A stretch of 64,000 nucleotides of DNA from Occultella kanbiaonis (lineage in GTDB: Bacteria > Actinomycetota > Actinomycetes > Actinomycetales > Beutenbergiaceae), in the NCBI RefSeq assembly GCF_009708215.1, contig NZ_CP046175.1, forward strand, positions 2,790,001 to 2,854,000, read 5' to 3'. Positions within the stretch are counted from its first letter, which is position 1; each line of letters begins with the position of its first letter. The position numbers were made by a program, and so were the translations under genes. The notes under the pieces were generated by a model. It was not told where the DNA came from, did no database searches, and was given only the letters and a program-made list of their open reading frames with translations. This document shows, piece after piece, positions 16,465-24,705 of this stretch.

Positions 16465-16872
16465 TCAGCCGGCGGTCACCGTCTCCGGCTTCACCGCGAC
16501 GATCTGCACGAGGTTGCCGCACGTGTCGTCGAAGACCGCCACGACGGCCGTTCCGATGTCCGTGGGCGGCTGGGTGAACACGACACCACGCCCGGTCAGA
16601 CGGTCGTGCTCCGACTCGACGTCATCGACGGCGAACTGCACGAGCGGGATCCCGTCCTCGACGAGCGCGGCCCGGTACGCGCGCGCCGCCGGGTGGTCCG
16701 ACGGCTCCAGGAGCAGTTCGGGACCGTCGGGCACCTCCGGCGAGGCGACGGTCAGCCAGAAGTTGTCCCCGAGCGGGATGTCGTGACGCTTGGTGAAGCC
16801 GAGTACGTCGGTGTAGAAGTCGAGCGCAGCCCGCTGGTCGTCGACGAAGATGCTGGTCAGTTCGATCCTCAT
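16465..16872 (-). CDS. VOC family (glyoxalase/bleomycin resistance-like) protein
   Basis: A 135-residue vicinal-oxygen-chelate protein with two beta-alpha-beta-beta-beta modules: MRIELTSIFVDDQRAALDFYTDVLGFTKR (~1-29), LLLEPSDHPAARAY, PLVQFAVDDVESEHDRLTGRGVVFTQPP (~74-102), and AVFDDTCGNLVQIV (~112-125). Its ATG overlaps the stop of the upstream ArsR gene as ATGA, so the two are translationally coupled. Such ArsR-VOC pairs are common in actinobacteria, the VOC protein being the regulated cargo. Substrate is unknown. Confidence 0.86.
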   Translation of the reverse strand: MRIELTSIFVDDQRAALDFYTDVLGFTKRHDIPLGDNFWLTVASPEVPDGPELLLEPSDHPAARAYRAALVEDGIPLVQFAVDDVESEHDRLTGRGVVFTQPPTDIGTAVVAVFDDTCGNLVQIVAVKPETVTAG

Positions 16873-17153
16873 GGTTCGGTCCTCTGTCCGATCGGCCACC
16901 GCCGCGCGATCTCGGCCAGTGGGGCTGGGGTGAAGTAGTGGTACTTGGAACGTCCGCGTCGCTCGGTCCTGATCAGCCCGGCCTCCTCGAGGACTCCGAG
17001 ATGCTGCGAGATCGCCTGGCGCGTCAGGCTGACGTCGTGCCGAGCCGCCAGGATCGAGCAGATCTCGAAGAGGGTCTGCCCGTCCCGCGACGCCAACTGG
17101 TCCAGGACGAGACGTCTCGTCTCATCGTCGAGGGCGCGGAACACATCAGCCAT
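16869..17153 (-). CDS. ArsR family HTH transcriptional regulator
   Basis: A 94-residue winged helix-turn-helix repressor: MADVFRALDDETRRLVLDQLASRDGQTLFEICSILAARHDVSLTRQAISQHLGVLEEAGLIRTERRGRSKYHYF covers the complete HTH_20/ArsR domain. No metal-binding cysteine motif of classical arsenic or cadmium sensors is visible, so it probably senses another signal. The start at 17153 lies six bases after a TATAGT -10 element; the longer frame would read through that promoter. It is coupled to the VOC gene by ATGA and likely represses both through the inverted repeat in its promoter. Confidence 0.88.
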   Translation of the reverse strand: MADVFRALDDETRRLVLDQLASRDGQTLFEICSILAARHDVSLTRQAISQHLGVLEEAGLIRTERRGRSKYHYFTPAPLAEIARRWPIGQRTEP

Positions 17154-17159
17154 GCGATC

Positions 17160-17189
17160 ACTATAGGCAAGCGGACGCTTGCATATCAA
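17160..17189 (-). promoter_or_regulatory. arsR promoter with operator inside the spacer
   Basis: On the minus strand TTGATA (17189-17184), an 18-bp spacer and TATAGT (17165-17160) make a near-consensus housekeeping promoter. The spacer contains the perfect inverted repeat GCAAGCG-TC-CGCTTGC (17167-17182). A dimer bound there would block RNA polymerase directly. The -10 ends six bases from the start codon, so the transcript is probably leaderless. Confidence 0.7.
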
Positions 17190-17709
17190 GGCTCCGATCC
17201 CGTGCACCGGCTCGTGTCGGCGAGGACAGCCGCGCGAACCTTCTCGATTTCGCCATCCCAACCGAAACCCGGCGTGAGCCCGGGATCGGTCAAGGGTCGG
17301 AAGCTCAGGCGGAACAGCATCCCGGCGTCATCCTCCCCCGCACTCACGACGTGCTCCCACCTATCTGGCGTCGCCAGCGGCGCCGTCAGCCGGTAGTAGT
17401 GCCGGATCCGTGATGGCGCCGCCTCGTCGTGCCAGAGGTGGGACCCGAGGTACTGCGTGGGTCCCGGCACGCGCACGCCGGTCTCCTCGTAGAGCTCCCG
17501 GACCGCCGTGGCGGCCGGATCCTCGCCTGGGTCGACCCCCCCGCCGGCACCTGCACGCCGGCGGTGGGGTAGGACTCGGTGTGCTCGAGCACGAGTACCT
17601 CGTCGTCACCCCGGGTCAGATAGATCAGCACCTTCTCACGCCAGCCGTGGCGCCGCGCCAGCTCCCTCGCACGCTCGAAGGGCAGAGGTTCACAGGCTCG
17701 CGACGGCAT
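17186..17709 (-). pseudogene. NUDIX hydrolase gene with a single-base frameshift
   Basis: The first part reads EPLPFERARELARRHGWREKVLIYLTRGDDEVLVLEHTESYPTAGVQVPAGG and then leaves frame. The correct continuation VDPGEDPAATAVRELYEETGVRVPGPTQYLG, which completes the Nudix box G-x5-E-x7-REL-x-EE, is in the next frame. The break falls in a run of seven G on the minus strand (17536-17542); eight G would restore one frame of about 175 codons. The protein would cleave a nucleoside-diphosphate-linked substrate. Either a sequencing indel or a recent real mutation. TACGGT ends six bases before the ATG. Confidence 0.8.
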
Positions 17710-17769
17710 CGGAGCACCGTAGCCCACGTGTTCCGTTCCCCGGATCGGCGGAGGTTCGGGGCCGAGCGG

Positions 17770-18156
17770 CTACCCGACCGGCGCCAGGACCTCGATCCGG
17801 TTGCCGAACCCGTCCCGGCAGTGGAAGCGCTCGTACCCGCCGAACGTCATCCGCTCCGTCCAGGAGACCTCGAAGCCCGCGTCGGCCACCCGCTCCCCCA
17901 GCGACTGCAGCTCGGTGGCGTCGCCCACCATGAGGGCCGGGTGCGCCTTCCTTGCCGGCACGAACGGGTCGTCCACGCCGAGGTGGATCTCAGCCGTGAC
18001 CACCCCGTCCGCGAATGCCCGGAACCAGCACCCGCCGCGGCCGGCCAGTTCGACGGGCTTGACCACCTCGGTCAGGCCAAGGGCCTGTGCGTAGAACCGT
18101 CGCGCGAGGTCCTCCTCCCCCGCCGGCATGGAGATCTGGACGTGGTGCAGCCGCAT
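17770..18156 (-). CDS. VOC family protein
   Basis: A 128-residue glyoxalase-fold protein: MRLHHVQISMPAGEEDLARRFYAQALGLTEVVKP (~1-34), GGCWFRAFADGVVTAEIHLGVDDPFVPARKAHPALMVGD (~42-80), and ERFHCRDGFGNRIEVLAP (~108-125). Conserved His and Glu residues at the ends of the modules could bind metal. GAGGGG is ten bases before the ATG at 18156, which excludes the longer open frame. A palindromic TATCT-type box lies 19 bp upstream of the start, suggesting MarR-type control. Substrate unknown. Confidence 0.84.
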   Translation of the reverse strand: MRLHHVQISMPAGEEDLARRFYAQALGLTEVVKPVELAGRGGCWFRAFADGVVTAEIHLGVDDPFVPARKAHPALMVGDATELQSLGERVADAGFEVSWTERMTFGGYERFHCRDGFGNRIEVLAPVG

Positions 18157-18174
18157 CTGTGGTCCCCTCGTAGA

Positions 18175-18192
18175 TATCTCGACATCAAGATA
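18175..18192. promoter_or_regulatory. Palindromic TATCT...AGATA box before VOC gene
   Basis: The 18-bp box TATCTCGACATCAAGATA agrees with its own reverse complement at 14 positions, with perfect TATCT/AGATA ends. It stands 19 bp upstream of the VOC start at 18156. Boxes of this shape are typical of MarR-family repressors in actinobacteria. No MarR gene is in the window, so the binding protein would be encoded elsewhere (inference). Confidence 0.45.
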
Positions 18193-18257
18193 CCTGGTTC
18201 CTTCAGCGTTCGTGGCAGTAACGCTGTAGGCGCGGAACCGTGCTTCGAGCACGCGAA

Positions 18258-20636
18258 CTACGAGACCAGCGTTCCCGAGCCGACGTAGTCGGCGAGATGC
18301 TCGGCCGTCAGCGTGGACCGCTGTGCCACCAGCTCGGCCGGCGTGCCCTCGAAGACGATCGCCCCACCGTCGTGCCCCGCTCCTGGGCCGAGGTCGATGA
18401 TCCAGTCGGCGTGTGCCATGACCGCCTGATGGTGCTCGATCACGATCACGGACTTGCCCGAGTCCACGAGCCGGTCGAGCAGCCAGAGGAGCTGCTCGAC
18501 GTCCGCCAGGTGCAGGCCGCTGGTCGGCTCGTCGAGGATATAGACCTCGCCCCTGTCCCCCATCTGTGCGGCCAGCTTGAGGCGTTGCCGCTCACCGCCG
18601 GACAGTGTCGTGAGCGGCTGCCCGAGGCTCACGTAGCCGAGTCCGACGTCGTCGAGGCGCACCAGGATCTTGTGCGCGGCCGGGATCCGGGCCTCGCCCT
18701 CGGCGAAGAACCCCTTCGCCTGCGCCACGGGCATCGCGAGTACCTCGCTGATGTCGCGGCCGCCGAGGTGGTACTCCAGCACGGCGGCCTGGAACCGCTT
18801 GCCCTCGCACTCCACGCAGGTCGTGGCGACGCCCGCCATGATCCCGAGGTCCTGGTAGACCACCCCGGCGCCCTTGCACGCCGGGCAGGCGCCCTCGGAG
18901 TTCGCGCTGAACAGCGCGGGCTTGACGCCGTTGGCCTTCGCGAACGCCTTCCGGATCGGCTCGAGCAGCCCGGTATAGGTGGCCGGATTGCTGCGCCGGG
19001 ATCCGCGGATCGCGGTCTGGTCGATGGTCACCACACCCTCGCGTCCGGCGACGGAGCCGCCGATCAGGGAGCTCTTGCCCGAACCTGCGACCCCGGTCAG
19101 GACGGCGAGCACCCCGAGCGGGATGTCGACGTCGACGTTGCGGAGGTTGTTCGTGTTCGCTGCGCGAACCTCCAGAGCGCCCGACGGCGTCCGTACCGAG
19201 TCCTTGAGCCTCGCCCTGTCGTCGAGGTGCTTGCCGGTGATGGTGTCGGCGGCGCGCAGTCCTTCGACGGTGCCCTCGAACATCACCTCTCCCCCGGCCG
19301 TGCCGGCGCGCGGCCCGAGATCGACGACGTGGTCGGCGATCCCGATGACCTCCGGTTTGTGCTCCACGACCAGGACCGTGTTGCCCTTGTCCCGCAACTG
19401 CAGGAGCAGCCGGTTCATCCGCTGGATGTCGTGCGGGTGCAGGCCGACGCTGGGCTCGTCGAAGACGTAGGTGATGTCGGTGAGCGAGGAGCCGAGGTGG
19501 CGGATCATCTTGGTGCGCTGTGCCTCGCCACCGGAGAGAGTGCCGGAGGGCCGGGCGAGGCTGAGGTAGCCCAGTCCGATGTCGACGAACGAGTCGAGGG
19601 TGTCCCGGAGGGAGTCCAGCAGCGGGCCGACCGAGGGCTCGTCGAGTTCGCGCACCCACTCGGCCAGGTCGCTGATCTGCATGTCGCACGCGTCCGCGAT
19701 GCTGATGCCCTTGACCTTCGACGAGCGCGCCCCCTCGTTGAGCCGCGTGCCATCGCACTCCGGGCAGGTCGCGAACGTCACGGCGCGCTCCACGAACGCG
19801 CGGATGTGTGGCTGCATCGAGTCGACGTCCTTGACGAGGAACGACTTCTGGATCTGCGGGATCAGACCGAGGTAGGTCAGGTTGATGCCCTCGACCTTGA
19901 GCTTGGTGGCCGGCTTGTACAGCAGGGCGTCCAATTCCTTCTTCGTGTACTTCCCGATCGGCTTGTCCATGTCGAACCAGCCGGAGCCGCGGAAGATGCG
20001 GCCGTACCAGCCGTCCATGGAGTAGCCGGGGATCGTCAGGGCGCCCTCGTTCAGGGACTTCGTCTCGTCATACAGCGCCGAACGGTCGAAGTCGGTCACA
20101 GCGCCGCGACCCTCGCACCTCGGGCACATCCCCCCGACGACGGCAAAATCACGTCGCTCCTTGACGGTCTCGCCGCCCCGCTCGAACGTCACGGCACCGG
20201 CGCCGCTGATGGAGGCGACGTTGAAGGAGAAGGCCTGCGGCGATCCGATGTGCGGCTGACCGAGCCGGCTGAACACGATGCGCAGCATCGCGTTCGCGTC
20301 GGTGATCGTGCCTACCGTCGACCGCGGATTGGCGCCGATCCGCTCCTGGTCCACCAGGATCGCCGTGGTCAGCCCTTCGAGCAGGTCCACGTCCGGCCGG
20401 GCCATGGCGGGCATGAAGCCCTGGACGAAGGCGCTGTAGGTCTCGTTGATGAGCCGCTGGGACTCCGCCGCGATGGTGGCGAAGACCAGCGAGCTCTTGC
20501 CGGAACCGGAGACCCCGGTGAACACCGTCAGCCGCCTCTTCGGGAGATCGACGCTGATGTCCTTGAGATTGTTCTCTCGGGCGCCGTGCACGCGGATCAG
20601 GTCGTGGCTGTCGGCTGCGTGCGCGGCGGTGTTCAT
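18258..20636 (-). CDS. UvrA-like ABC ATPase (drug-resistance DrrC type)
   Basis: A 792-residue cytoplasmic double ABC protein related to UvrA but ~150 residues shorter than repair UvrA. Walker A GVSGSGKSS (~41-49) and GVAGSGKSS (second half), ABC signatures LSGGEAQR and LSGGERQR, and four CxxC zinc pairs (CPRCEGRG, CPECDGT, CPACKGAG, CVECEGK) are all present. Family members of this length either process intercalated DNA or give self-resistance to intercalating drugs. ATG at 20636 with GGAG eight bases upstream is preferred to a TTG four codons earlier. It follows the AraC and VOC genes on the same strand with gaps of 5 and 18 bp, so the three likely form one operon. Confidence 0.87.
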   Translation of the reverse strand: MNTAAHAADSHDLIRVHGARENNLKDISVDLPKRRLTVFTGVSGSGKSSLVFATIAAESQRLINETYSAFVQGFMPAMARPDVDLLEGLTTAILVDQERIGANPRSTVGTITDANAMLRIVFSRLGQPHIGSPQAFSFNVASISGAGAVTFERGGETVKERRDFAVVGGMCPRCEGRGAVTDFDRSALYDETKSLNEGALTIPGYSMDGWYGRIFRGSGWFDMDKPIGKYTKKELDALLYKPATKLKVEGINLTYLGLIPQIQKSFLVKDVDSMQPHIRAFVERAVTFATCPECDGTRLNEGARSSKVKGISIADACDMQISDLAEWVRELDEPSVGPLLDSLRDTLDSFVDIGLGYLSLARPSGTLSGGEAQRTKMIRHLGSSLTDITYVFDEPSVGLHPHDIQRMNRLLLQLRDKGNTVLVVEHKPEVIGIADHVVDLGPRAGTAGGEVMFEGTVEGLRAADTITGKHLDDRARLKDSVRTPSGALEVRAANTNNLRNVDVDIPLGVLAVLTGVAGSGKSSLIGGSVAGREGVVTIDQTAIRGSRRSNPATYTGLLEPIRKAFAKANGVKPALFSANSEGACPACKGAGVVYQDLGIMAGVATTCVECEGKRFQAAVLEYHLGGRDISEVLAMPVAQAKGFFAEGEARIPAAHKILVRLDDVGLGYVSLGQPLTTLSGGERQRLKLAAQMGDRGEVYILDEPTSGLHLADVEQLLWLLDRLVDSGKSVIVIEHHQAVMAHADWIIDLGPGAGHDGGAIVFEGTPAELVAQRSTLTAEHLADYVGSGTLVS

Positions 20637-20654
20637 CGGTGTCTCCAACGGTGT

Positions 20655-21068
20655 CTACTTGCTCTCGAAGATGCGGATCATGTTGCCGGACGGGTCCCGG
20701 AACGCGGCGTCCCGTACCCCCCACGGCTGCTCGGTCGGCTCCTGGACGACCTCGCCGGCCGTGCCGGCCTGGACCTTCTCGAACGCCTCGTCGAGGTTCT
20801 TGGTCGCGAGGTTGATCCCGGCGTAGGTGCCCTTGGCCATCATCTCGGCGATGACCTTGCGCTCGTCCTCGGTGATGCCCGGGTCGGCCGCCGGCGGGGT
20901 CAGCACGATCGAGGTCTCGGGCTGTCCGGGAGGGCCGACGGTGAGCCAGTGCAGGCCCTGGTACTCGACGTCGTTGCGGACCTCGAAGCCGAGCGTGTCC
21001 CGATAGAACGCCAACGCGGCGTCCGGATCGGTCTGCGGAAGATATGCCTGATGAATGGTGATGTCCAT
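20655..21068 (-). CDS. VOC family protein
   Basis: A 137-residue glyoxalase-fold protein: MDITIHQAYLPQTDPDAALAFYRDTLGFEVRNDVEYQGLHWLTVGPPGQPETSIVL (~1-56) and YAGINLATKNLDEAFEKVQAGTAGEVVQEPTEQPWGVRDAAFRDPSGNMIRIFE (~82-135). The RDPSGNMIRI motif and WGVRDAAF strand are typical of the family. It lies 5 bp after the AraC-type gene and 18 bp before the UvrA-like gene. That placement suggests a role in binding or modifying the same toxic compound (inference). Confidence 0.86.
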   Translation of the reverse strand: MDITIHQAYLPQTDPDAALAFYRDTLGFEVRNDVEYQGLHWLTVGPPGQPETSIVLTPPAADPGITEDERKVIAEMMAKGTYAGINLATKNLDEAFEKVQAGTAGEVVQEPTEQPWGVRDAAFRDPSGNMIRIFESK

Positions 21069-21073
21069 GCGCC

Positions 21074-21517
21074 TCACGGTAGTTCCGGTGTCGGTGCGGG
21101 CGCTTCTCGAATCCTGATCGGTCGCGCGACGCGTTTCGCGACGCACGCCGGGATGCCTGCGGGCGGCCCGGCATCCTCGCTCCGGTAGACGCTGGGCGGC
21201 ATGCCGACGAGTTCGGTGAACCGGGTGCTGAACGTGCCGAGGGAGGAGAACCCCACGGCGAAGCACACCTCGGTCACGGAGAGCTCGCCCACGCGCAGGA
21301 GCGCCATGGCGCGCTCGATGCGTCTGGTCATCAGGTAGCTGTACGGGGACTCGCCGAACGCGGCCCGGAACTCCCGGCTGAGGTGACCGGACGAGATGTA
21401 CTCCCCTTGCGCGAGCGCATCCACGTTGAGCGGCTGCGCGTACTCGCGGTCGATCCGGTCCCGGACCCGCCGCAGTCTCTTCAGGTCGTCCAGCCGCTCC
21501 GCTTCGTCCTTCGGCAC
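21074..21517 (-). CDS. AraC-family regulator consisting mainly of the DNA-binding domain
   Basis: A 147-residue protein starting at a GTG (21517). After ~20 charged residues it goes straight into the two AraC helix-turn-helices: YAQPLNVDALAQGEYISSGHLSREFRAAFGESPYSYLMTRRIERAMALLRV and LSVTEVCFAVGFSSLGTFSTRFTELVGMPPSVYR. There is no N-terminal cupin or effector domain, so the signal may be sensed by a partner such as the following VOC protein (inference). The C-terminal ~30 residues are Pro/Ala/Arg-rich. First gene of the AraC-VOC-UvrA set. Confidence 0.84.
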   Translation of the reverse strand: MPKDEAERLDDLKRLRRVRDRIDREYAQPLNVDALAQGEYISSGHLSREFRAAFGESPYSYLMTRRIERAMALLRVGELSVTEVCFAVGFSSLGTFSTRFTELVGMPPSVYRSEDAGPPAGIPACVAKRVARPIRIREAPAPTPELP

Positions 21518-21576
21518 CCCGTAGATCCTGCCATGCTCACCCGCACTTTCCCAGCGCGTGCCCACCGGTGTGCCGG

Positions 21577-24500
21577 TCACCGGCGAGCGGAGCGGGACCG
21601 GTGCGGGGACAGCCTGCCGAGCACGTCGGCAAGGGCCCGGTGGTAGGCGAACGCACGCGGATATCCCGAGTGCGCCATCACCCCGAACAGGTACCCGCCC
21701 CGATCGCGCTCCTCCGCGCCGCGATCGATCTCGTTGTCGCGGTAGGAGTGGACCGGGAGTCCGAGCGGATCCGTCCGGCGCCAGAGATTCACCCACGCCG
21801 GCTCGTCCCGCCCGGTGCCGGTCAGCAGGGCGGTCAGCGTGTACTCCCCGGTCGGAGGCCGGCCCACTGGAGGAATCGGTTCCGCCCGGTCGCGCTGCCA
21901 GGGATCCGCGGCCAGGTAGGACGGTGCCCGGCATGGCGGGTTCCCGGTCGCCACGGAGCCGAGGAGTTCGGGGAAGTAGCGTCCGAAGAAGCCGCGCACC
22001 TGGGTGCCGTAGGTGAGCAGGCCGATGCGAGCGGTCGCGGGATCTCGCGGTCGTGCGAGCAGGACGGCGACCGCCAGCACCGCACCGAGGGAGTGCGCCG
22101 AGAGCACCACACGCCGCTCTGCCGGCGCAGCGAGGGAGCGCACGTCGTACTCGGCTCCGCCGAGCCAGGCGTCGATACGGCCCCGGAGTTCCGGCACCAC
22201 CCGCTCCGCGTAGCAGGGCGGCCCGAACGGGTGCGCCGCCCGCGGTAGGAAGCAGATCATGTCCCAGAGGATCCCGAGTGGGCGGGCGCCGGTGCCGACG
22301 GCTCCCGCGAGCATGGCCCCCAGTAGCGCCACCGCGGCGGCCCCGACGGCGCTGACGGCCCAGGTGGTGACGTCCTCGGGCAGGGCCCAGGGCGGCAGGG
22401 GTATCCCGACGAACCCTGTGCCGGACTCCACCGCTCCGGCGTCTCCGGTCGACTCCCACGCCACGAGGGGCCTCGGCACCCGCGTGAGCAGCGTCAGCGC
22501 GAGCGCCAGCGCCGTGCCGACGGCCACCCAACCGACCACCGGCTCCGCGCGCTGGATCGCCGCCGCGACCTGTCGCGAACGCTGGATCTGCGAGTCTGCG
22601 GCACTGCCGCCACCGACCCCGCTGGAGCCGTTTCGCCGCGCGCTACTGCGCTCGTTGCCGCGGTCGGGGGTGGCAGCGGCACCGCGGCTGGGGTCCACCC
22701 ACACACGCGGCGACCTCGGCAGTGGCCGGGTACCCAGCAGCGCCCGTAGCGCGGGCGGGATCACCGCGACCACCAGTACCGCCAACGTGAGGAGCGTCGC
22801 GAGGCCGAACTCCGCATACGCCTGCGGCGCCGCCAGCGCGGCAGGCCAGTCCGCCTGGGCAAGGGCGAGCGCGCCCACCGTGGCGACTTCCGCCGTCGGG
22901 AGGGTCAGGGCGGAACCGGCCGCGACGGCGAACCGAACCTGTGGACCGGCGCCGTTCAGGAACGCCTCCGTCCCGAGCACGACCAGCGTCGAGAAGATCA
23001 TCGCGGCGCCCCCGGCAAGCAGCAGGAGCACACCCGGGCCACCCCCGGACCAGCCCTCGCCCGCACCGGACGGGCGCCGCAACGCCCTCAACACCAGCAC
23101 GAGCAGGGCGATCAGTGCCACCACGCCGGCGCCGAGCAGGAACACGGCCCAGTCGGCGGCCACGCGCAGCAGTGCGAACCCACCGCAACCGACCGTACCG
23201 AGGGCCAGCAGCGGCACCCACAGGCGAGCCCGCAGCCCGCCCCGCCAGCCGAGTGCCACGACGGCGATCCCGAGGAGCGCGGCGACGAGCAGCACGGGGA
23301 TCGCTTCAAGCCCGGCGTAGCCCGCGGACGGCTGCGGGGCCTCCGCACGCCACGTGGAGACGAGCGCACCCGTGAACACGGCCAACGAGGCCAGCAGCAA
23401 CCAGCCGGACTGGACGCGGCGGCCGCGTCCGGCGCCTCCGACATCCGGGCTCGCCTCCGACCCGATGCACACCCGGGCGACCGCCCAGGCCAGGAGCACC
23501 GCCGCGGCCGCCCCGAGTCCGGCCAGCAGTGGGCGCTCCCCCGCCGCGGCGATGGCGCCGTCGGTGCACGCGGTGGTGAGGGCACCGGTCAGGCTCCGGC
23601 ACGTCGGAACGGCGCCGAGCACACCGTCCCATGCGAGTACTGCGGTGAGCATGGATGCGGCCGCCGCCAGATGGAGGCGACCCGTCGTCACGGTGAGTAG
23701 ACGGTGGCCCCAGAAGCCCGGCGTGGCCAGGATCGGAACGCCCGGGATCGGTCCCGGAACCGGTTCGGCGGGTCGCGGAGCGAGCGGGACCGCCACCCCC
23801 TTGGCCGGGCCGGCCGACCCGTCCGCACGGGCGGCCGACATGCGCTCCTCGTAGCGGACCTGGCCGGTCAGGGAGATCAGCCAGAGCGCGACGACGGCGA
23901 GGAGCGGCACGAGGGCGAGCAGCGACGTCCGGGCGCCGGGGTCCCACCCGGCCAGGGTCTGGGCGAACCCGGGCAGCCGCGCGCACGCAAGAGCGACGTC
24001 CACCTCGCCTCCCCCGGCCGGCGCGGTCACCGTCTGCGCGGCCGGGAAGCACTGCCCCGCGAGCAGGCCGAGGGTGACCGATGCCGTCGAGGTGGTGAAC
24101 AACAACGTCAGGAGCAGCGAGAAGACACGGACACTCGCGGCTCCGTTGCCGGCCCGCCAGCCGGCGGATCCGCTGGGCACGCGACGGGTCCAGTAGGCCA
24201 CGTTGGCCAACCCGAACGGGATGAGTACCGTCCAACCGACCCGGACCAGGCCGCGGGCGAGTGCCCCGATCAGGCCCCACCCCGGCACCGTGGACAGCCG
24301 TGCCATCGCACCCCAGGAGTAGGCCTCCCGGCGCGTGTCCGGCCGGATCGCGTGCACGTCCTCGGTGGGCAGTGCGCGGTCGCGTTCGGCGGCGGCGTCC
24401 GTCGGCACCCAGAAGCTGCCCAGCGCATCCCCACGCGACTGAATGATCTCCGCGGGCGGCAGGTCGAGCAGCACCGCGGGCGGCGTGTTGCCGATGCCGT

Positions 24501-24585
24501 GTACCCGCAGCTCCAGGACCGAGATCGTGGCCGGCCGGTCCGGTTCGCCGGTCCTTCCGCGCCCGGGTCGGCACCTGTTGCGCAT
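21577..24585 (-). CDS. Large polytopic membrane protein with split alpha/beta-hydrolase motifs
   Basis: A 1002-residue membrane protein. Residues ~21-35 (LELRVHGIGNTPPAV) resemble the oxyanion-hole strand H-G-I-G of alpha/beta hydrolases. About 13-14 hydrophobic helices follow between residues ~105 and ~815. The C-terminal ~190 residues return to a soluble fold with VVLSAHSLGAVLAVAVLL (nucleophile elbow A-H-S-L-G), LTYGTQVRGFFGRYFPELLG, a WVNLWRRTDPLGLPVH block that could carry the acid, and HSGYPRAFAYHRALADVL with the possible catalytic His. The ATG at 24585 has GGGAG seven bases upstream. A membrane-embedded lipase or esterase is plausible; no named family is recognised. Confidence 0.7.
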   Translation of the reverse strand: MRNRCRPGRGRTGEPDRPATISVLELRVHGIGNTPPAVLLDLPPAEIIQSRGDALGSFWVPTDAAAERDRALPTEDVHAIRPDTRREAYSWGAMARLSTVPGWGLIGALARGLVRVGWTVLIPFGLANVAYWTRRVPSGSAGWRAGNGAASVRVFSLLLTLLFTTSTASVTLGLLAGQCFPAAQTVTAPAGGGEVDVALACARLPGFAQTLAGWDPGARTSLLALVPLLAVVALWLISLTGQVRYEERMSAARADGSAGPAKGVAVPLAPRPAEPVPGPIPGVPILATPGFWGHRLLTVTTGRLHLAAAASMLTAVLAWDGVLGAVPTCRSLTGALTTACTDGAIAAAGERPLLAGLGAAAAVLLAWAVARVCIGSEASPDVGGAGRGRRVQSGWLLLASLAVFTGALVSTWRAEAPQPSAGYAGLEAIPVLLVAALLGIAVVALGWRGGLRARLWVPLLALGTVGCGGFALLRVAADWAVFLLGAGVVALIALLVLVLRALRRPSGAGEGWSGGGPGVLLLLAGGAAMIFSTLVVLGTEAFLNGAGPQVRFAVAAGSALTLPTAEVATVGALALAQADWPAALAAPQAYAEFGLATLLTLAVLVVAVIPPALRALLGTRPLPRSPRVWVDPSRGAAATPDRGNERSSARRNGSSGVGGGSAADSQIQRSRQVAAAIQRAEPVVGWVAVGTALALALTLLTRVPRPLVAWESTGDAGAVESGTGFVGIPLPPWALPEDVTTWAVSAVGAAAVALLGAMLAGAVGTGARPLGILWDMICFLPRAAHPFGPPCYAERVVPELRGRIDAWLGGAEYDVRSLAAPAERRVVLSAHSLGAVLAVAVLLARPRDPATARIGLLTYGTQVRGFFGRYFPELLGSVATGNPPCRAPSYLAADPWQRDRAEPIPPVGRPPTGEYTLTALLTGTGRDEPAWVNLWRRTDPLGLPVHSYRDNEIDRGAEERDRGGYLFGVMAHSGYPRAFAYHRALADVLGRLSPHRSRSARR

Positions 24586-24705
24586 CGTCACGCTCCCGAC
24601 CCGGGGTCCGACCCGACTGACTGACGTTGCCACTGAATCTAGTGCGCACCCCCGACATCGCCAGCGATCTTCACGATGTCGCAGGCTGTCCGTACTGTGC
24701 TGGCC

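Noticed and set aside
18240-21188. A 982-codon open frame on the plus strand opposite the UvrA-like gene
   Set aside because: It is the antisense shadow of a real high-GC gene: composition is Arg/Val/Asp-biased without domains, while the minus strand carries two full ABC cassettes.
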